From NCBI RefSeq assembly GCF_000787375.1, contig NZ_JRJU01000016.1, positions 1 through 64,000 of the forward strand: a stretch of 64,000 nt of DNA, given 5' to 3'. This document shows positions 43,853-52,653 of this stretch, piece by piece; the first letter of the stretch is position 1; the number at the start of each line of letters is the position of its first letter. The translations under genes and the position numbers were made by a program. Under the pieces are notes generated by a model. The model worked only from the letters and a program-made list of their open reading frames with translations. It was not told the origin of the DNA and made no database searches. The DNA is from Halalkalibacter okhensis (lineage in GTDB: Bacteria > Bacillota > Bacilli > Bacillales > Bacillaceae_D).

Positions 43853-44926
43853 TTATACCCCTTCAGTGATAGACTTAACTGTGCTGCTGTCAGTCGCTTT
43901 CACTAACTTGACAATCAATTCCTTTGCTGCTGCATAATCATCAATATGGACAATGGACGCTGCTGTGTGAATGTATCGAGAACAGATCCCTACAACCGCT
44001 GAAGGCACACCGTCACCGGACATATGAACTCGACCTGCATCTGTGCCGCCTTGAGAAATGAAATATTGATATGGAATTTCATTTGATTCAGCCGTATCTA
44101 ACACAAAGTCACGCATGCCGCGATGTGTGATCATCGAGCGGTCATAGATTCGAAGCAATGCACCTTTTCCTAGCTGACCAAATGCGTCTTTACCTCCTGT
44201 TGCATCATTAGCTGGACTTGCATCCAATGCAAAAAATATATCAGGCTGAATCATATTTGCCGCCGTTTGGGCTCCTCTAAGACCAACCTCTTCTTGCACA
44301 GTTGCACCTGAATATAAAATGTTTGGAGTCTCTTCGTGTTGTAACTCTTTTAGCAATTCAACCGCAAGACCTACACCATAGCGGTTGTCCCAAGCTTTAG
44401 CTAAAATCTTTTTGTTATTTGCCATTGGAGTAAATGGACAAACAGGCACAATTTGTTGACCTGGTTTCACACCAATTTGTAGCGCATCATCCTTATCATC
44501 AGCACCAATATCAATATACATTTGCTTTATATCCATTGGTTTCTTACGCTGAGCTTCTTCTAATAAATGAGGTGGTGTTGAACCAATGACACCAATGACT
44601 GGACCATTATCTGTCATAATTTGTACACGTTGTGCAAGAAGAACCTGACTCCACCAACCTCCCAATGTTTGAAAGCGAATTAATCCGTTTTTACTAATGG
44701 ATGTAACCATGAAGCCCACTTCGTCCATATGTCCTGCAACCATTACCTTTGGACCATTTTCCGACCCACGCTTCACACCAAAAATACTGCCTAATCTGTC
44801 TTGAATGATTTCTGTTGTATATTTTTCCAACTCGGAGCGAACAAATTTACGCACATCATGCTCAAATCCTGGGGCACCTTGAAGTTCTGTTAATGTTTTA
44901 AACAATTGCATTGTATCTTGATTCAT
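43853..44926 (-). CDS. ytoP: M42-family glutamyl-type aminopeptidase YtoP
   Basis: A cytosolic dinuclear-zinc aminopeptidase of the M42 (PepA/FrvX) family. The 357-residue protein shows metal and catalytic motifs [28 protein letters not shown] and the final H in Y-I-H-T-A-A-S. The start is the ATG at 44926, ten bases after AAGGGAG; the open frame runs 34 codons upstream but without similarity. It is divergent from ytzB, as in B. subtilis. Confidence 0.94.
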   Translation of the reverse strand: MNQDTMQLFKTLTELQGAPGFEHDVRKFVRSELEKYTTEIIQDRLGSIFGVKRGSENGPKVMVAGHMDEVGFMVTSISKNGLIRFQTLGGWWSQVLLAQRVQIMTDNGPVIGVIGSTPPHLLEEAQRKKPMDIKQMYIDIGADDKDDALQIGVKPGQQIVPVCPFTPMANNKKILAKAWDNRYGVGLAVELLKELQHEETPNILYSGATVQEEVGLRGAQTAANMIQPDIFFALDASPANDATGGKDAFGQLGKGALLRIYDRSMITHRGMRDFVLDTAESNEIPYQYFISQGGTDAGRVHMSGDGVPSAVVGICSRYIHTAASIVHIDDYAAAKELIVKLVKATDSSTVKSITEGV

Positions 44927-45105
44927 TTTTATGAAACTCCCTTCGATTCCCGAATAATTATGTATCATCTTTATCTTATATGAAACACTTTTTGATTTCC
45001 ACCGTAACCTATAATCTAAAGACATCATATATAGATTGAAACCGTTATTCTATTTTGGATATACTACAAAGTGAGAGTAATCTAGATGTGAAAGGGTGAA
45101 AACTG

Positions 45106-45411
45106 ATGGTGAAACGCTTCATTGCCGGATTGGGAATTGGTTTAGCTGCTGGATACCTACTTGGTCCATCATTAAAAGGCGAGAAAATCTCTCCAGAAAA
45201 AGCCTTAAAAGAAGTAAAAAAGGCTGTTTCAAAAACATATGCGATTTCTGGTTCATGGATCCACATGATACCAGAAACTGTTGAACGGAATGATATCTCC
45301 TATACCGTTTATCGCGGTGGCCTTTCAACGACGAATGAGCAAGGAACGACACAATTTGAATTTTTGGTCGATACAAAAGCGGGCACACTACTTGAACTAC
45401 AATCATCATAA
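45106..45411 (+). CDS. ytzB: PepSY-like protein YtzB
   Basis: A 101-residue protein with an N-terminal membrane helix or uncleaved signal (V-K-R-F-I-A-G-L-G-I-G-L-A-A-G-Y) and a PepSY-type domain (about 45-100: T-Y-A-I-S-G-S-W ... F-E-F-L-V-D-T-K-A-G-T-L-L-E). PepSY domains are thought to restrain extracytoplasmic peptidases. Its neighbour ytoP is cytosolic, so a direct link is doubtful. GAAAGGGTG precedes the ATG. Confidence 0.88.
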   Translation: MVKRFIAGLGIGLAAGYLLGPSLKGEKISPEKALKEVKKAVSKTYAISGSWIHMIPETVERNDISYTVYRGGLSTTNEQGTTQFEFLVDTKAGTLLELQSS

Positions 45412-45447
45412 GAGGATAAGGAAAAAGTCCTTTAAGAAGATTCGAGG

Positions 45448-45545
45448 AAGCTGCAATGGCTCCACATGTTGCGCGCCTGCTACGAGAAACTCATAGCAAG
45501 CTTAAAGATCACTGAAAAAGGTAAAAATCGTACCTTTTTCAGCGG
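45448..45545. repeat. Diverged direct copy of the hairpin-rich repeat
   Basis: The order of elements is that of the 39805/40012 copies: a CTGCAATGGCTCCAC block, a GCGCGCCTGCTA-type block, a small stem and CTGAAAAAGGTA/TACCTTTTTCAG (12-bp arms, 45512-45542). It lies between ytzB and ytnP and may terminate both convergent transcripts. Confidence 0.65.
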
Positions 45546-45565
45546 TCTACAATTCTCCCTTTTCC

Positions 45566-46417
45566 CTATCCCTTTTTTTCTTTCCTAATTAACGAATCAA
45601 TAATCTCCCCATTTTTATTCCATTTGACCGCTCGATATTTGTAATCATGATAAAACAAAAAGTAGGCTTCTTTTTCTTTTGCGATGTTTTGCCATCTTCC
45701 TTTTTGCTCAATGGACGTGATTGGGTAATCGTCATAAGCGAGCACCCATAATACATTGGAGTGCGCTACTGTTGGCATAATATCAGCTAAGTGAAGGAAT
45801 GTTTCTCCTTCATGCTCAATCTGAAGGATGCTATGTCCTTCACTATGACCTCCCGTATGGATTAGGCGGATACCTGGAATAATTTCAATCTCACCTTGAA
45901 AGGTTTGGACCTTAGATTCAATCGCCTTCCAATTCTGTTCCCAGTATGTATTACGAGATCTAATATTTGGTTGCCTCATTTCATTCCATTCCACTTCAGA
46001 GGTAACGATGATAGCGTTATCAAATACAGGAACATCTTTCCCGTCTTCTTTCATCACGAGACCAGTCGCATGATCAAAGTGCATATGCGTCATTAAAACA
46101 AAGTCAATATCCTTTCGGCTAAGATAGAGAGCTTCTAAATCTTTCTCAATCTCTGACTCTTCTGTCACCCCGAAATTTCTTTTTTGTTTTTCTGATAAGC
46201 GTCCTCTTCCAATACCACTTTCAACCAAAATCCGATAGCCATCTTTTTCAATTAAAAACGGATCTGTCCTCAGTTCAATTTGATTCTTTTCATTATGTGG
46301 ATATGTTTTACTCCATAATGGCTTTGGGACCACTCCAAACATTGCTCCACCATCCATATGGGTAACGCCTCCATTTAACCATGTGATGGACATTCCATTA
46401 CGTTCAAGTCGTTCCAT
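45566..46417 (-). CDS. ytnP: Metallo-beta-lactamase-fold lactonase YtnP
   Basis: A 283-residue hydrolase of the AHL-lactonase-like group; B. subtilis YtnP degrades a Streptomyces signalling compound and quenches its development. The zinc-binding motif T-H-M-H-F-D-H is present at about 110-116, followed by [12 protein letters not shown] and a C-terminal H-D. There is no signal peptide. GGGGGGCG lies six bases before the ATG used; a second ATG eight codons later is possible. The gene order ytzB-ytnP-trmB is conserved. Confidence 0.92.
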   Translation of the reverse strand: MERLERNGMSITWLNGGVTHMDGGAMFGVVPKPLWSKTYPHNEKNQIELRTDPFLIEKDGYRILVESGIGRGRLSEKQKRNFGVTEESEIEKDLEALYLSRKDIDFVLMTHMHFDHATGLVMKEDGKDVPVFDNAIIVTSEVEWNEMRQPNIRSRNTYWEQNWKAIESKVQTFQGEIEIIPGIRLIHTGGHSEGHSILQIEHEGETFLHLADIMPTVAHSNVLWVLAYDDYPITSIEQKGRWQNIAKEKEAYFLFYHDYKYRAVKWNKNGEIIDSLIRKEKKG

Positions 46418-46537
46418 TTTATCGCCCCCCTTTTTTAGTTATTCTACTCTATTTTATAGGATTCCTTTCCTAGTATTCTAAATAAAATACAAAAAGCTTC
46501 TTCTTTGAGAAACGATCTCTTAGAAGAAGCCTAACGA

Positions 46538-47179
46538 TTATGAGCGAAATTTCGACTCACAACGGTAAATTCTCATTCCTTTGCTTGAAAATTTTCGTTC
46601 ATATTCTGTCATTACATTTCCTTTTATTCCACTACGGTGCAAATCTAAGCTAACATTGTGTAAAGTCATTCCGTAACCAGCAAAGCTTTCCAAAGAGTAT
46701 TCAAATAACCCCTGGTTATCCGTCTTAAAATGAATCTCCCCTCCGTCAACTAAAACTTGCTCATACATTTCTAAGAAGCCCTTATACGTCAGACGACGTT
46801 TTTCATGACGGTTTTTTGGCCACGGATCAGTAAAATTAATAAATAGACGTTCAATTTCACCCTTTTGAAAGAAATTTAAAATGTCTTCTACATCTTCATT
46901 TAAGAACTTAAGGTTCGGTCGATCTAGCTCTTTCACTTGCTCTAGTGCTCTAAGTAAAACACTGTCATATTTCTCAATCCCAATAAAGTTAACATCTGGA
47001 TGGAGTTCACTCATCCCAACTAAAAATTGTCCTTTTCCCGTTCCTACTTCAACATGAATCGGGTTATCGTTGTTAAAAAGCTTATTCCAGCTCCCCTTAT
47101 ATTGACTAGGGTCTTGAACAACGATAGTTGGATATTGCTTTAACTCATCCTTAGCTCCTGGTATATTACGTAATCGCAA
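46538..47179 (-). CDS. trmB: tRNA (guanine-N7-)-methyltransferase TrmB
   Basis: TrmB methylates G46 in the variable loop of tRNAs using SAM. The 213-residue protein has the SAM site V-E-V-G-T-G-K-G-Q-F, and the family signature F-T-D-P-W-P-K-N-R-H-E-K-R-R-L. The start is the TTG at 47179: AGAGGTG lies six bases upstream, and reading from it gives M-R-L-R-N, the standard N terminus, and the exact B. subtilis length. A GTG three codons earlier overlaps that ribosome site. Confidence 0.95.
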   Translation of the reverse strand: MRLRNIPGAKDELKQYPTIVVQDPSQYKGSWNKLFNNDNPIHVEVGTGKGQFLVGMSELHPDVNFIGIEKYDSVLLRALEQVKELDRPNLKFLNEDVEDILNFFQKGEIERLFINFTDPWPKNRHEKRRLTYKGFLEMYEQVLVDGGEIHFKTDNQGLFEYSLESFAGYGMTLHNVSLDLHRSGIKGNVMTEYERKFSSKGMRIYRCESKFRS

Positions 47180-47326
47180 CAAAATCACCTCTAGTTATAT
47201 TATTTGTTTAGTTGTTTTATTCATTACTTCATCAATATTTAGTAAGTATAACGTAGTTTCGAATAGCTTTCGCTTCCATCGTACAAAATAATGCGTAAGG
47301 AAGTACATAAAAGGAGTGTCAAATCT

Positions 47327-47578
47327 ATGCCCATTACTAATCAAGATAAATTACGATTGCTAAAAGACTTATTAGAAAATCAAGCTGCTGAAAATTATAT
47401 GACCACAGATGAAGCTGAGCAAATTAAGCGGTTGCTATCCTCTCTTACGGATGATCCTTCTTTACAACCGATCGTCACACAAACGTTAAGTATGATTCAG
47501 GAAAAACACCAGCTAAATCATGAGCCGTTTCAACAAAATGATGTCGAACAATGGTTAAACGCTCTTACACTTGAATAA
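47327..47578 (+). CDS. ytzH: YtzH-like protein
   Basis: An 83-residue, mostly helical, acidic cytosolic protein matching the YtzH family (M-P-I-T-N-Q-D-K-L-R-L-L-K-D-L-L-E-N-Q). Function is unknown. AAAGGAG precedes the ATG at 47327; the frame extends 12 codons further without a ribosome site. It is divergent from trmB and convergent with ytmP, as in B. subtilis. Confidence 0.9.
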   Translation: MPITNQDKLRLLKDLLENQAAENYMTTDEAEQIKRLLSSLTDDPSLQPIVTQTLSMIQEKHQLNHEPFQQNDVEQWLNALTLE

Positions 47579-47651
47579 TTCGACAGCATCTTTATTTATT
47601 CCTCAGGAAATATCTACATGAACCGAGGAAATGATATGTAAAAGACAAACG

Positions 47652-47688
47652 AAGAGACTCACCATATATCAGAAACGGTGAGTCTCTT
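47652..47688. terminator. Bidirectional terminator, ytzH/ytmP
   Basis: A perfect 12-bp stem (47652-47663 with 47677-47688), 13-nt loop, abutting the ytmP stop codon. Confidence 0.82.
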
Positions 47689-48489
47689 CTAATCGTCTAG
47701 CAGGCTTTTAATATAATCTTTTAATTGTTCCGCCTGTTCAAACTGTCCTCGACCAAAATGCCATAATAAAACAGATATTGATTGTGAAACAACATACCAA
47801 TGCATGCGATTTATTAAAGAATCTTCAAGCTCTACCCCATATTGACGTAACCAGTATTCCCACTCATGCCGTGGAATATAGGAATACAACAATAGGCCAA
47901 GGTCTAGCGCTGGATCTGATACGGTTGCCCCGTCCCAATCAATTAAGTATAAGTGCTCTTCTTCATCAAGCATCCAGTTATTATGGTTAATATCGCAATG
48001 ACAAACAACAAAATGTTCATGCAGGACTGTTTCAAGCTTATTCAACAAATAGCCCATTCCTTGCTCAATCGTTTCATCTTCTATTTGAAATGCTTGAAGC
48101 TGCCTACGCAAATTCTCAACGATGACATATGGTGTCAATGGTTCATTCCCAATCCGTTTAAACATATCAAGCAATTCACTTGATCCATGAATTTTTGCCA
48201 GTAAGGCAGCAACTCGACTTTCTTTCATTTCATATGCCTTCAACTCCCGACCTTGCACCCACTTTTGAGCTGTAACGACATCGCCATTTTCTAAGCGCCT
48301 GGTCCAGAGTAACTTCGGAACAATTCCTTCGGCTGAAAGAACAGCAAGAAAAGGCGACGAATTTCTTTTCAAAAAAACTGTCTGTTCACCTTGCTGGGCT
48401 ATATATGCTTCTCCTGTTGCACCACCAGCTGGATGAACTTTCCAGCCATCTCCTAAAAATTGTTCCACCCAATTCACCCTCAATTTCAT
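47689..48489 (-). CDS. ytmP: Aminoglycoside/choline-kinase-like phosphotransferase YtmP
   Basis: A 266-residue protein-kinase-fold small-molecule phosphotransferase. The catalytic loop V-V-C-H-C-D-I-N-H-N-N-W and the metal motif I-D-W-D-G-A are intact. The natural substrate is unknown; resistance to aminoglycosides should not be assumed, since orthologues are core genes in Bacillus. It lies between pulA and ytzH as in B. subtilis, 127 bases downstream of pulA. Confidence 0.9.
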   Translation of the reverse strand: MKLRVNWVEQFLGDGWKVHPAGGATGEAYIAQQGEQTVFLKRNSSPFLAVLSAEGIVPKLLWTRRLENGDVVTAQKWVQGRELKAYEMKESRVAALLAKIHGSSELLDMFKRIGNEPLTPYVIVENLRRQLQAFQIEDETIEQGMGYLLNKLETVLHEHFVVCHCDINHNNWMLDEEEHLYLIDWDGATVSDPALDLGLLLYSYIPRHEWEYWLRQYGVELEDSLINRMHWYVVSQSISVLLWHFGRGQFEQAEQLKDYIKSLLDD

Positions 48490-48616
48490 AAACTATCGAA
48501 CACTTACTTTATATTAGTAGTATATCTTATTTGATGACTTTTACCTATTTCATTTTTGTAAAAACATAAAAAAGTGAGACAATCTGTTCATTTTACCTCT
48601 GAAACCTTAATAGCCT

Positions 48617-50770
48617 CTATTTGGTTTTATAATTCACACAAACGAAAGTTGAGATAGGAAGAACGATTACACAGTCTTCCCCTATTTTGCTTAATGGTAT
48701 CAGAGAAGCAGCCTGATCGTCAACGACTACGTACCAATCATTGTCTTTTGGGAGCAAAACACGCTTCGATTGAAGACTTGCGTTATGAATAACAATAATA
48801 TCATCCCAGCGGTCAAGCTCCCCTAGATTTCGCAAATGATAAGCAATGCAGTCTGCTTCAACGAGAAGCAAATGAAAATGCTCTTTAATTAACTTGTAAC
48901 TTTCTAATCGAAAAGCCGGATGGAAACGTCTTATTTTAATTAGGCCACGAACATAATTTACTGTCTTTTCAAAATGCGCTCGTTGTCCCCAGTCGAACTG
49001 ATTCACCCAATCAGGTTGATTGTAACTATTCTCTATGCCATGTTTCGTTCGAAACCACTCTTGCCCTGCATGCAAAAATGGAATGCCTTGAGAAAGCAAG
49101 ACGATGGAAGTCGCAAGACGATGCCGCTTTTCTAAAAGACTTCTTTCTTCGTATGGATGAATTCTTTTTAACTTATCCCAAAGCGTATGATTATCATGTG
49201 CTTCTATATAATTTATTGCCTGAATTGGATGTGAAAACAGCTCGATGCTTCCTTTTACACCACTTACGATTTCATCTATTGAAAAAACATTTCCACTAAT
49301 AAAACCTGGTTGAATCGTTTCAAATGTACTTCCTTTAATTCCATCACGAAATTTATCTTGAAAAAAACCAATTTCTTTTAATTCTCGAGCTTGATCAGTA
49401 ATCGCCCGTCTTTCACTCGGATAGGACGTCGGAAGATCCCAGCCCTCTCCAAGAACAAATATATCTTTGCTACTCTTTTTCGTTTCATCTATTACCTGTT
49501 TCATCGTCTCAATATCCAAAATTCCCATAAGATCAAAACGAAACCCATCAACCCGAAATTCTTTTAACCAATATGAAACAGAATCAACGATAAGTTTTCT
49601 AGCCATTTTTCGCTCAGATGCAAAATCATTTCCTACTCCTGTTCCATTGCTAAGTTCTTTTTCTTCTGTATAACGAAAGAAATAACCTGGAACGATTCTT
49701 TCTAAAGGCGATTCCTCCCAAATATACACATGGTTAAAAACGACATCCATTATCACCCTAAGCTGCTTCTCATGCAGGCTGGCTATGAGTGACTTTAGCT
49801 CCTTAATTCTAGAATACCCATCATACGGATCGGTTGCATAGCTACCTTCTGGCACAAAGAAATGAGTCGTATCGTACCCCCAATTGTAATGCGAGGGATT
49901 TTGTCTGTCACTTTCATCCACACTCCCAAACTCTTGAACTGGTAGCAGTTCAACATGCGTAACCCCTAACCTCTCTAAATAGTCAATTCCAGTAACCAAG
50001 TTGTTTTTATCTAGGGTTTGTGTTTCCGTCATTCCTAGATACTGCCCTTTTTGCTTAATGCCATTTAATCTCCCAATTGTAAAATCTCTTATATGTAATT
50101 CATAGATGATCACATCATTTTTAGCTTGTAGCTGATTTAACGTTGGCCAATGCGTCGGGGCTGTTTTATTTAGGTCACCCACCATTGCCTTTTGTCCATT
50201 AACAGATAAAAATGTCGCGTACGGGTCTACTACTTTACGCCAAGATTCGTTCACATAGACTTCTAGTAAATACCAAGTCCCCTCCCAATCCCCTTGCAGC
50301 TCTATTCGCCAAACACCTTTCTCATCACGAAAACACGCTCTCTTCTCTCCGTCTTCATCATGCCATTTTTGATAAAGAATGATATTCACCTTTGTTGCAA
50401 TAGGGGCCCAAACAGCTACATTTGTTCTTTTTTTTGTATAGGTCACACCAAGATCCCGACCGGCATAATAAAACAAATCATCAAATGCTTCTGTCCTAAC
50501 TACATCCTCTATTTGAACATAGCAGTCCGTTTCACCGTACTCAACATAGTTATCTTTATCAAACCGAAAGGGCTCTATTAATTGAAGTTCAATCTCATGA
50601 GTAGTTGTCGCCTTTAACAAAAGCGGCCATCTACCTGCTTCATTCCTAATAAACCATTTATTTTCATTGTATTCAGTGGAACTTTTCACTTTGACGCGTA
50701 TCATGTCAATAGTAACTAGCGTTGCAAATTGGATTGGATGATTGACAAATGGCTCCTTCTTTTGCTTCAA
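48617..50770 (-). CDS. pulA: Type I pullulanase (AmyX/PulA)
   Basis: The enzyme cleaves alpha-1,6 branches of pullulan and glycogen-like polymers. The 717-residue protein has an N-terminal region, a CBM48 domain (about 95-190: Y-T-K-K-R-T-N-V-A-V-W-A-P) and a GH13_14 barrel with the pullulanase signature Y-N-W-G-Y-D. The nucleophile is in V-D-G-F-R-F-D-L-M, the acid in L-G-E-G-W-D-L and the third acid in E-A-H-D-N-H. No signal peptide is present, so it acts inside the cell on imported or stored oligosaccharides. The start is a TTG at 50770 after GGGGG. Confidence 0.94.
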   Translation of the reverse strand: MKQKKEPFVNHPIQFATLVTIDMIRVKVKSSTEYNENKWFIRNEAGRWPLLLKATTTHEIELQLIEPFRFDKDNYVEYGETDCYVQIEDVVRTEAFDDLFYYAGRDLGVTYTKKRTNVAVWAPIATKVNIILYQKWHDEDGEKRACFRDEKGVWRIELQGDWEGTWYLLEVYVNESWRKVVDPYATFLSVNGQKAMVGDLNKTAPTHWPTLNQLQAKNDVIIYELHIRDFTIGRLNGIKQKGQYLGMTETQTLDKNNLVTGIDYLERLGVTHVELLPVQEFGSVDESDRQNPSHYNWGYDTTHFFVPEGSYATDPYDGYSRIKELKSLIASLHEKQLRVIMDVVFNHVYIWEESPLERIVPGYFFRYTEEKELSNGTGVGNDFASERKMARKLIVDSVSYWLKEFRVDGFRFDLMGILDIETMKQVIDETKKSSKDIFVLGEGWDLPTSYPSERRAITDQARELKEIGFFQDKFRDGIKGSTFETIQPGFISGNVFSIDEIVSGVKGSIELFSHPIQAINYIEAHDNHTLWDKLKRIHPYEERSLLEKRHRLATSIVLLSQGIPFLHAGQEWFRTKHGIENSYNQPDWVNQFDWGQRAHFEKTVNYVRGLIKIRRFHPAFRLESYKLIKEHFHLLLVEADCIAYHLRNLGELDRWDDIIVIHNASLQSKRVLLPKDNDWYVVVDDQAASLIPLSKIGEDCVIVLPISTFVCVNYKTK

Positions 50771-50957
50771 TGATGAAAGCCCCCTTTTCTAAAGTCTAAA
50801 GAATATTGTAAGAACGGTTTTGGACTTTTTCTCGTCATCTATTTGTAGTACTATTGTATAACATTATGAGGGATGAGCTTAAACGATTCATTTACTCTTA
50901 CTATTACATACTTCTTTTTATTTTTGAAAAGGCATTGAGTGAATTTGGAGGATCGAA

Positions 50958-51827
50958 ATGAAATACAATACTAATAACACTAGTGTCCGATTGTTAATTT
51001 CTTGTCATGACCAACCTGGAATTGTTTCTGCCGTTTCAACATTCCTACACCAATATAAAGCGAACATCGTTCAATCAGATCAATATTCCACAGACCCTTC
51101 TGGTGGTATGTTCTTTATGCGGATTGAGTTTGAAATGTTAGACCCTGAATTTGATATTAAAATGATTCGTACTGCCTTTACAGAGATTGGTCGCTCTTTT
51201 GACATGGATTGGCGTATAGAACTTGCCTCTCGCAAGAAAAAGATGGCTATCTTTGTATCAAAAGAAGACCACTGTCTCCTTGAATTATTATGGAGATGGC
51301 GAGCAGGAGAGATTGATGTTGATATCCCACTTGTTATAAGCAACCATCCCGACCTAAAAGATCAAGTTGAATCATATGGAATTCCTTTTATCCATATTCC
51401 TGTAACGAAAGCAACGAAACAGCAAGCTGAGCAAGAAGCGATTCAAAAGCTTCATGAACACAGCATTGATTTTATTGTTTTAGCTAGATACATGCAGATC
51501 CTTTCACCTGATTTTGTCGGAACTTTCCCTAAACGAATTATCAATATCCATCATTCATTCTTACCAGCTTTTATCGGTGCAAACCCTTATGCAAAAGCAT
51601 TTGAAAGAGGGGTAAAATTAATTGGTGCAACAGCCCATTATGTTACAGATGATCTAGATGAAGGACCTATCATTGAACAAGACGTTTTAAGGGTAAATCA
51701 TCGTTATACGACCGAAAAGTTACGTGTCGCAGGTCGAAACGTGGAACGCATTGCCCTTGCTCGAGCGGTAGCTTGGCATATAAACGACCAAATTATTGTT
51801 CATGGCAATAAAACGGTTGTCTTTTAA
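50958..51827 (+). CDS. purU: Formyltetrahydrofolate deformylase
   Basis: PurU hydrolyses 10-formyl-THF to formate and THF, balancing one-carbon pools. The 289-residue protein has an N-terminal ACT domain (about 8-90, C-H-D-Q-P-G-I-V) and a formyltransferase-type domain with the catalytic I-N-I-H-H-S-F-L-P-A-F and D-E-G-P-I-I-E-Q-D. GGAGG lies seven bases before the ATG. The gene is divergent from pulA. Confidence 0.96.
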   Translation: MKYNTNNTSVRLLISCHDQPGIVSAVSTFLHQYKANIVQSDQYSTDPSGGMFFMRIEFEMLDPEFDIKMIRTAFTEIGRSFDMDWRIELASRKKKMAIFVSKEDHCLLELLWRWRAGEIDVDIPLVISNHPDLKDQVESYGIPFIHIPVTKATKQQAEQEAIQKLHEHSIDFIVLARYMQILSPDFVGTFPKRIINIHHSFLPAFIGANPYAKAFERGVKLIGATAHYVTDDLDEGPIIEQDVLRVNHRYTTEKLRVAGRNVERIALARAVAWHINDQIIVHGNKTVVF

Positions 51828-51874
51828 CGACATTTATCTAAAAGCTGCATAGGTGAATAAAAAAACGCCCTTTT

Positions 51875-51903
51875 AACGAGCCACTGAAAAAGTGCTCGTT
51901 TAT
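51875..51903 (+). terminator. purU terminator
   Basis: AACGAGCCACT pairs with AGTGCTCGTT (one bulged C) around a GAAAA loop, followed by TATTT. Confidence 0.72.
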
Positions 51904-51924
51904 TTAGGACTTGAAAAGGAGCTT

Positions 51925-52060
51925 TGATCTCGCTCCCGGGATGGGGGGCACGCTTTCCGCAGGCGGGCGTTGAACTAACCGGCTGCGCCGGTGGATTTCA
52001 ACCTGCCCTTCCCTCCTGCAGGAGTCGGCCCCCCATCCCGTCCGCTTGTTGAGAGGAAAG
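51925..52060. repeat. GC-rich imperfect palindromic element
   Basis: GGGATGGGGGGC at 51938-51949 pairs with GCCCCCCATCCC at 52028-52039, and inner arms (CAGGCGGGCGTTGAA against TTCAACCTGCC) and a central ACCGG...CCGGT stem complete a long foldback. The GC content is far above the surroundings. From general knowledge, very similar CTTTCCGC-GGCGGGCG...TCCTGCAGGAGTC elements recur between genes in alkaliphilic and thermophilic Bacillaceae. No ORF crosses it. Confidence 0.8.
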
Positions 52061-52117
52061 ATAGAAATTCCCTACATTTCAACCATCAAAAGAAACTAGG
52101 GGAAATAGCGCAACGAA

Positions 52118-52153
52118 GGCACTGAAAAAGAAAAAAACGACTTTTTCAGTGCC
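52118..52153. terminator. Hairpin between the palindromic element and the HicB-like gene
   Basis: A 13-bp stem (52118-52130 with 52141-52153) with a 10-nt A-rich loop. It lies 85 bases past the HicB-like stop on the minus strand and may terminate it, though no T-run of quality follows. Confidence 0.5.
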
Positions 52154-52237
52154 CTTGCGACTTTCACCTTTTTCAGTGGCCTTTTCCATAGCACTCCAAT
52201 TTGTTGCATAAACAAAAAGGACCGAATAAGGTTTCCC

Positions 52238-52621
52238 CTATTCAGTACCTCCATATAAATTCTTTAACCATTGCAGTTCATTGTTTATGTATTCAAACTC
52301 CGCTACTTCCATTGGTGGATCGAGAAAGATTAGCTGCGCTTCGTTATGAATGTCCGGAAGCTGCTGCTCACCATACGTACGAATCCACAAGTACAAGGAT
52401 TCTCGCAGTCCTTGTTTCGCTTCCTTCACCGTCTCACCAAAACTAACACAACCATCAAGTTGATCTAGTTCAATCATCACTTCTAACCCACCTTGCCAAT
52501 TATACACTTTCCTAACTCTCCAATTAAAGTCTTCCGGCTTACATATGATGCCATATGGTTTCTCTATCTCTGCCAACCTACCGCTCCTTTCTTTCTTTTT
52601 CCCCCTACCTTTTTTAACCAA
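52238..52621 (-). CDS. HicB-like protein, solitary
   Basis: The 127-residue protein has a lysine/arginine-rich start (V-K-K-G-R-G-K-K-K-E-R). Its middle matches the HicB antitoxin core fold: L-E-V-M-I-E-L-D-Q-L-D-G-C-V-S-F-G-E-T-V followed by K-E-A-K-Q-G-L-R-E-S-L-Y-L-W. No DNA-binding tail of the usual type is obvious and no HicA toxin gene is adjacent on either side. It may be an orphan antitoxin or a HicB-fold protein with another job. It is 33 bases downstream of the NERD-like gene, on the same strand. Confidence 0.65.
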   Translation of the reverse strand: MVKKGRGKKKERSGRLAEIEKPYGIICKPEDFNWRVRKVYNWQGGLEVMIELDQLDGCVSFGETVKEAKQGLRESLYLWIRTYGEQQLPDIHNEAQLIFLDPPMEVAEFEYINNELQWLKNLYGGTE

Positions 52622-52653
52622 AACGCACTCGTTATTATACGCTCTATTTAACT

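Noticed and set aside
51925-52060. The GC-rich element as a structured regulatory RNA
   Set aside because: It lies past the purU terminator and is not upstream of a gene on either strand in a leader position; a repeat element is the better explanation.
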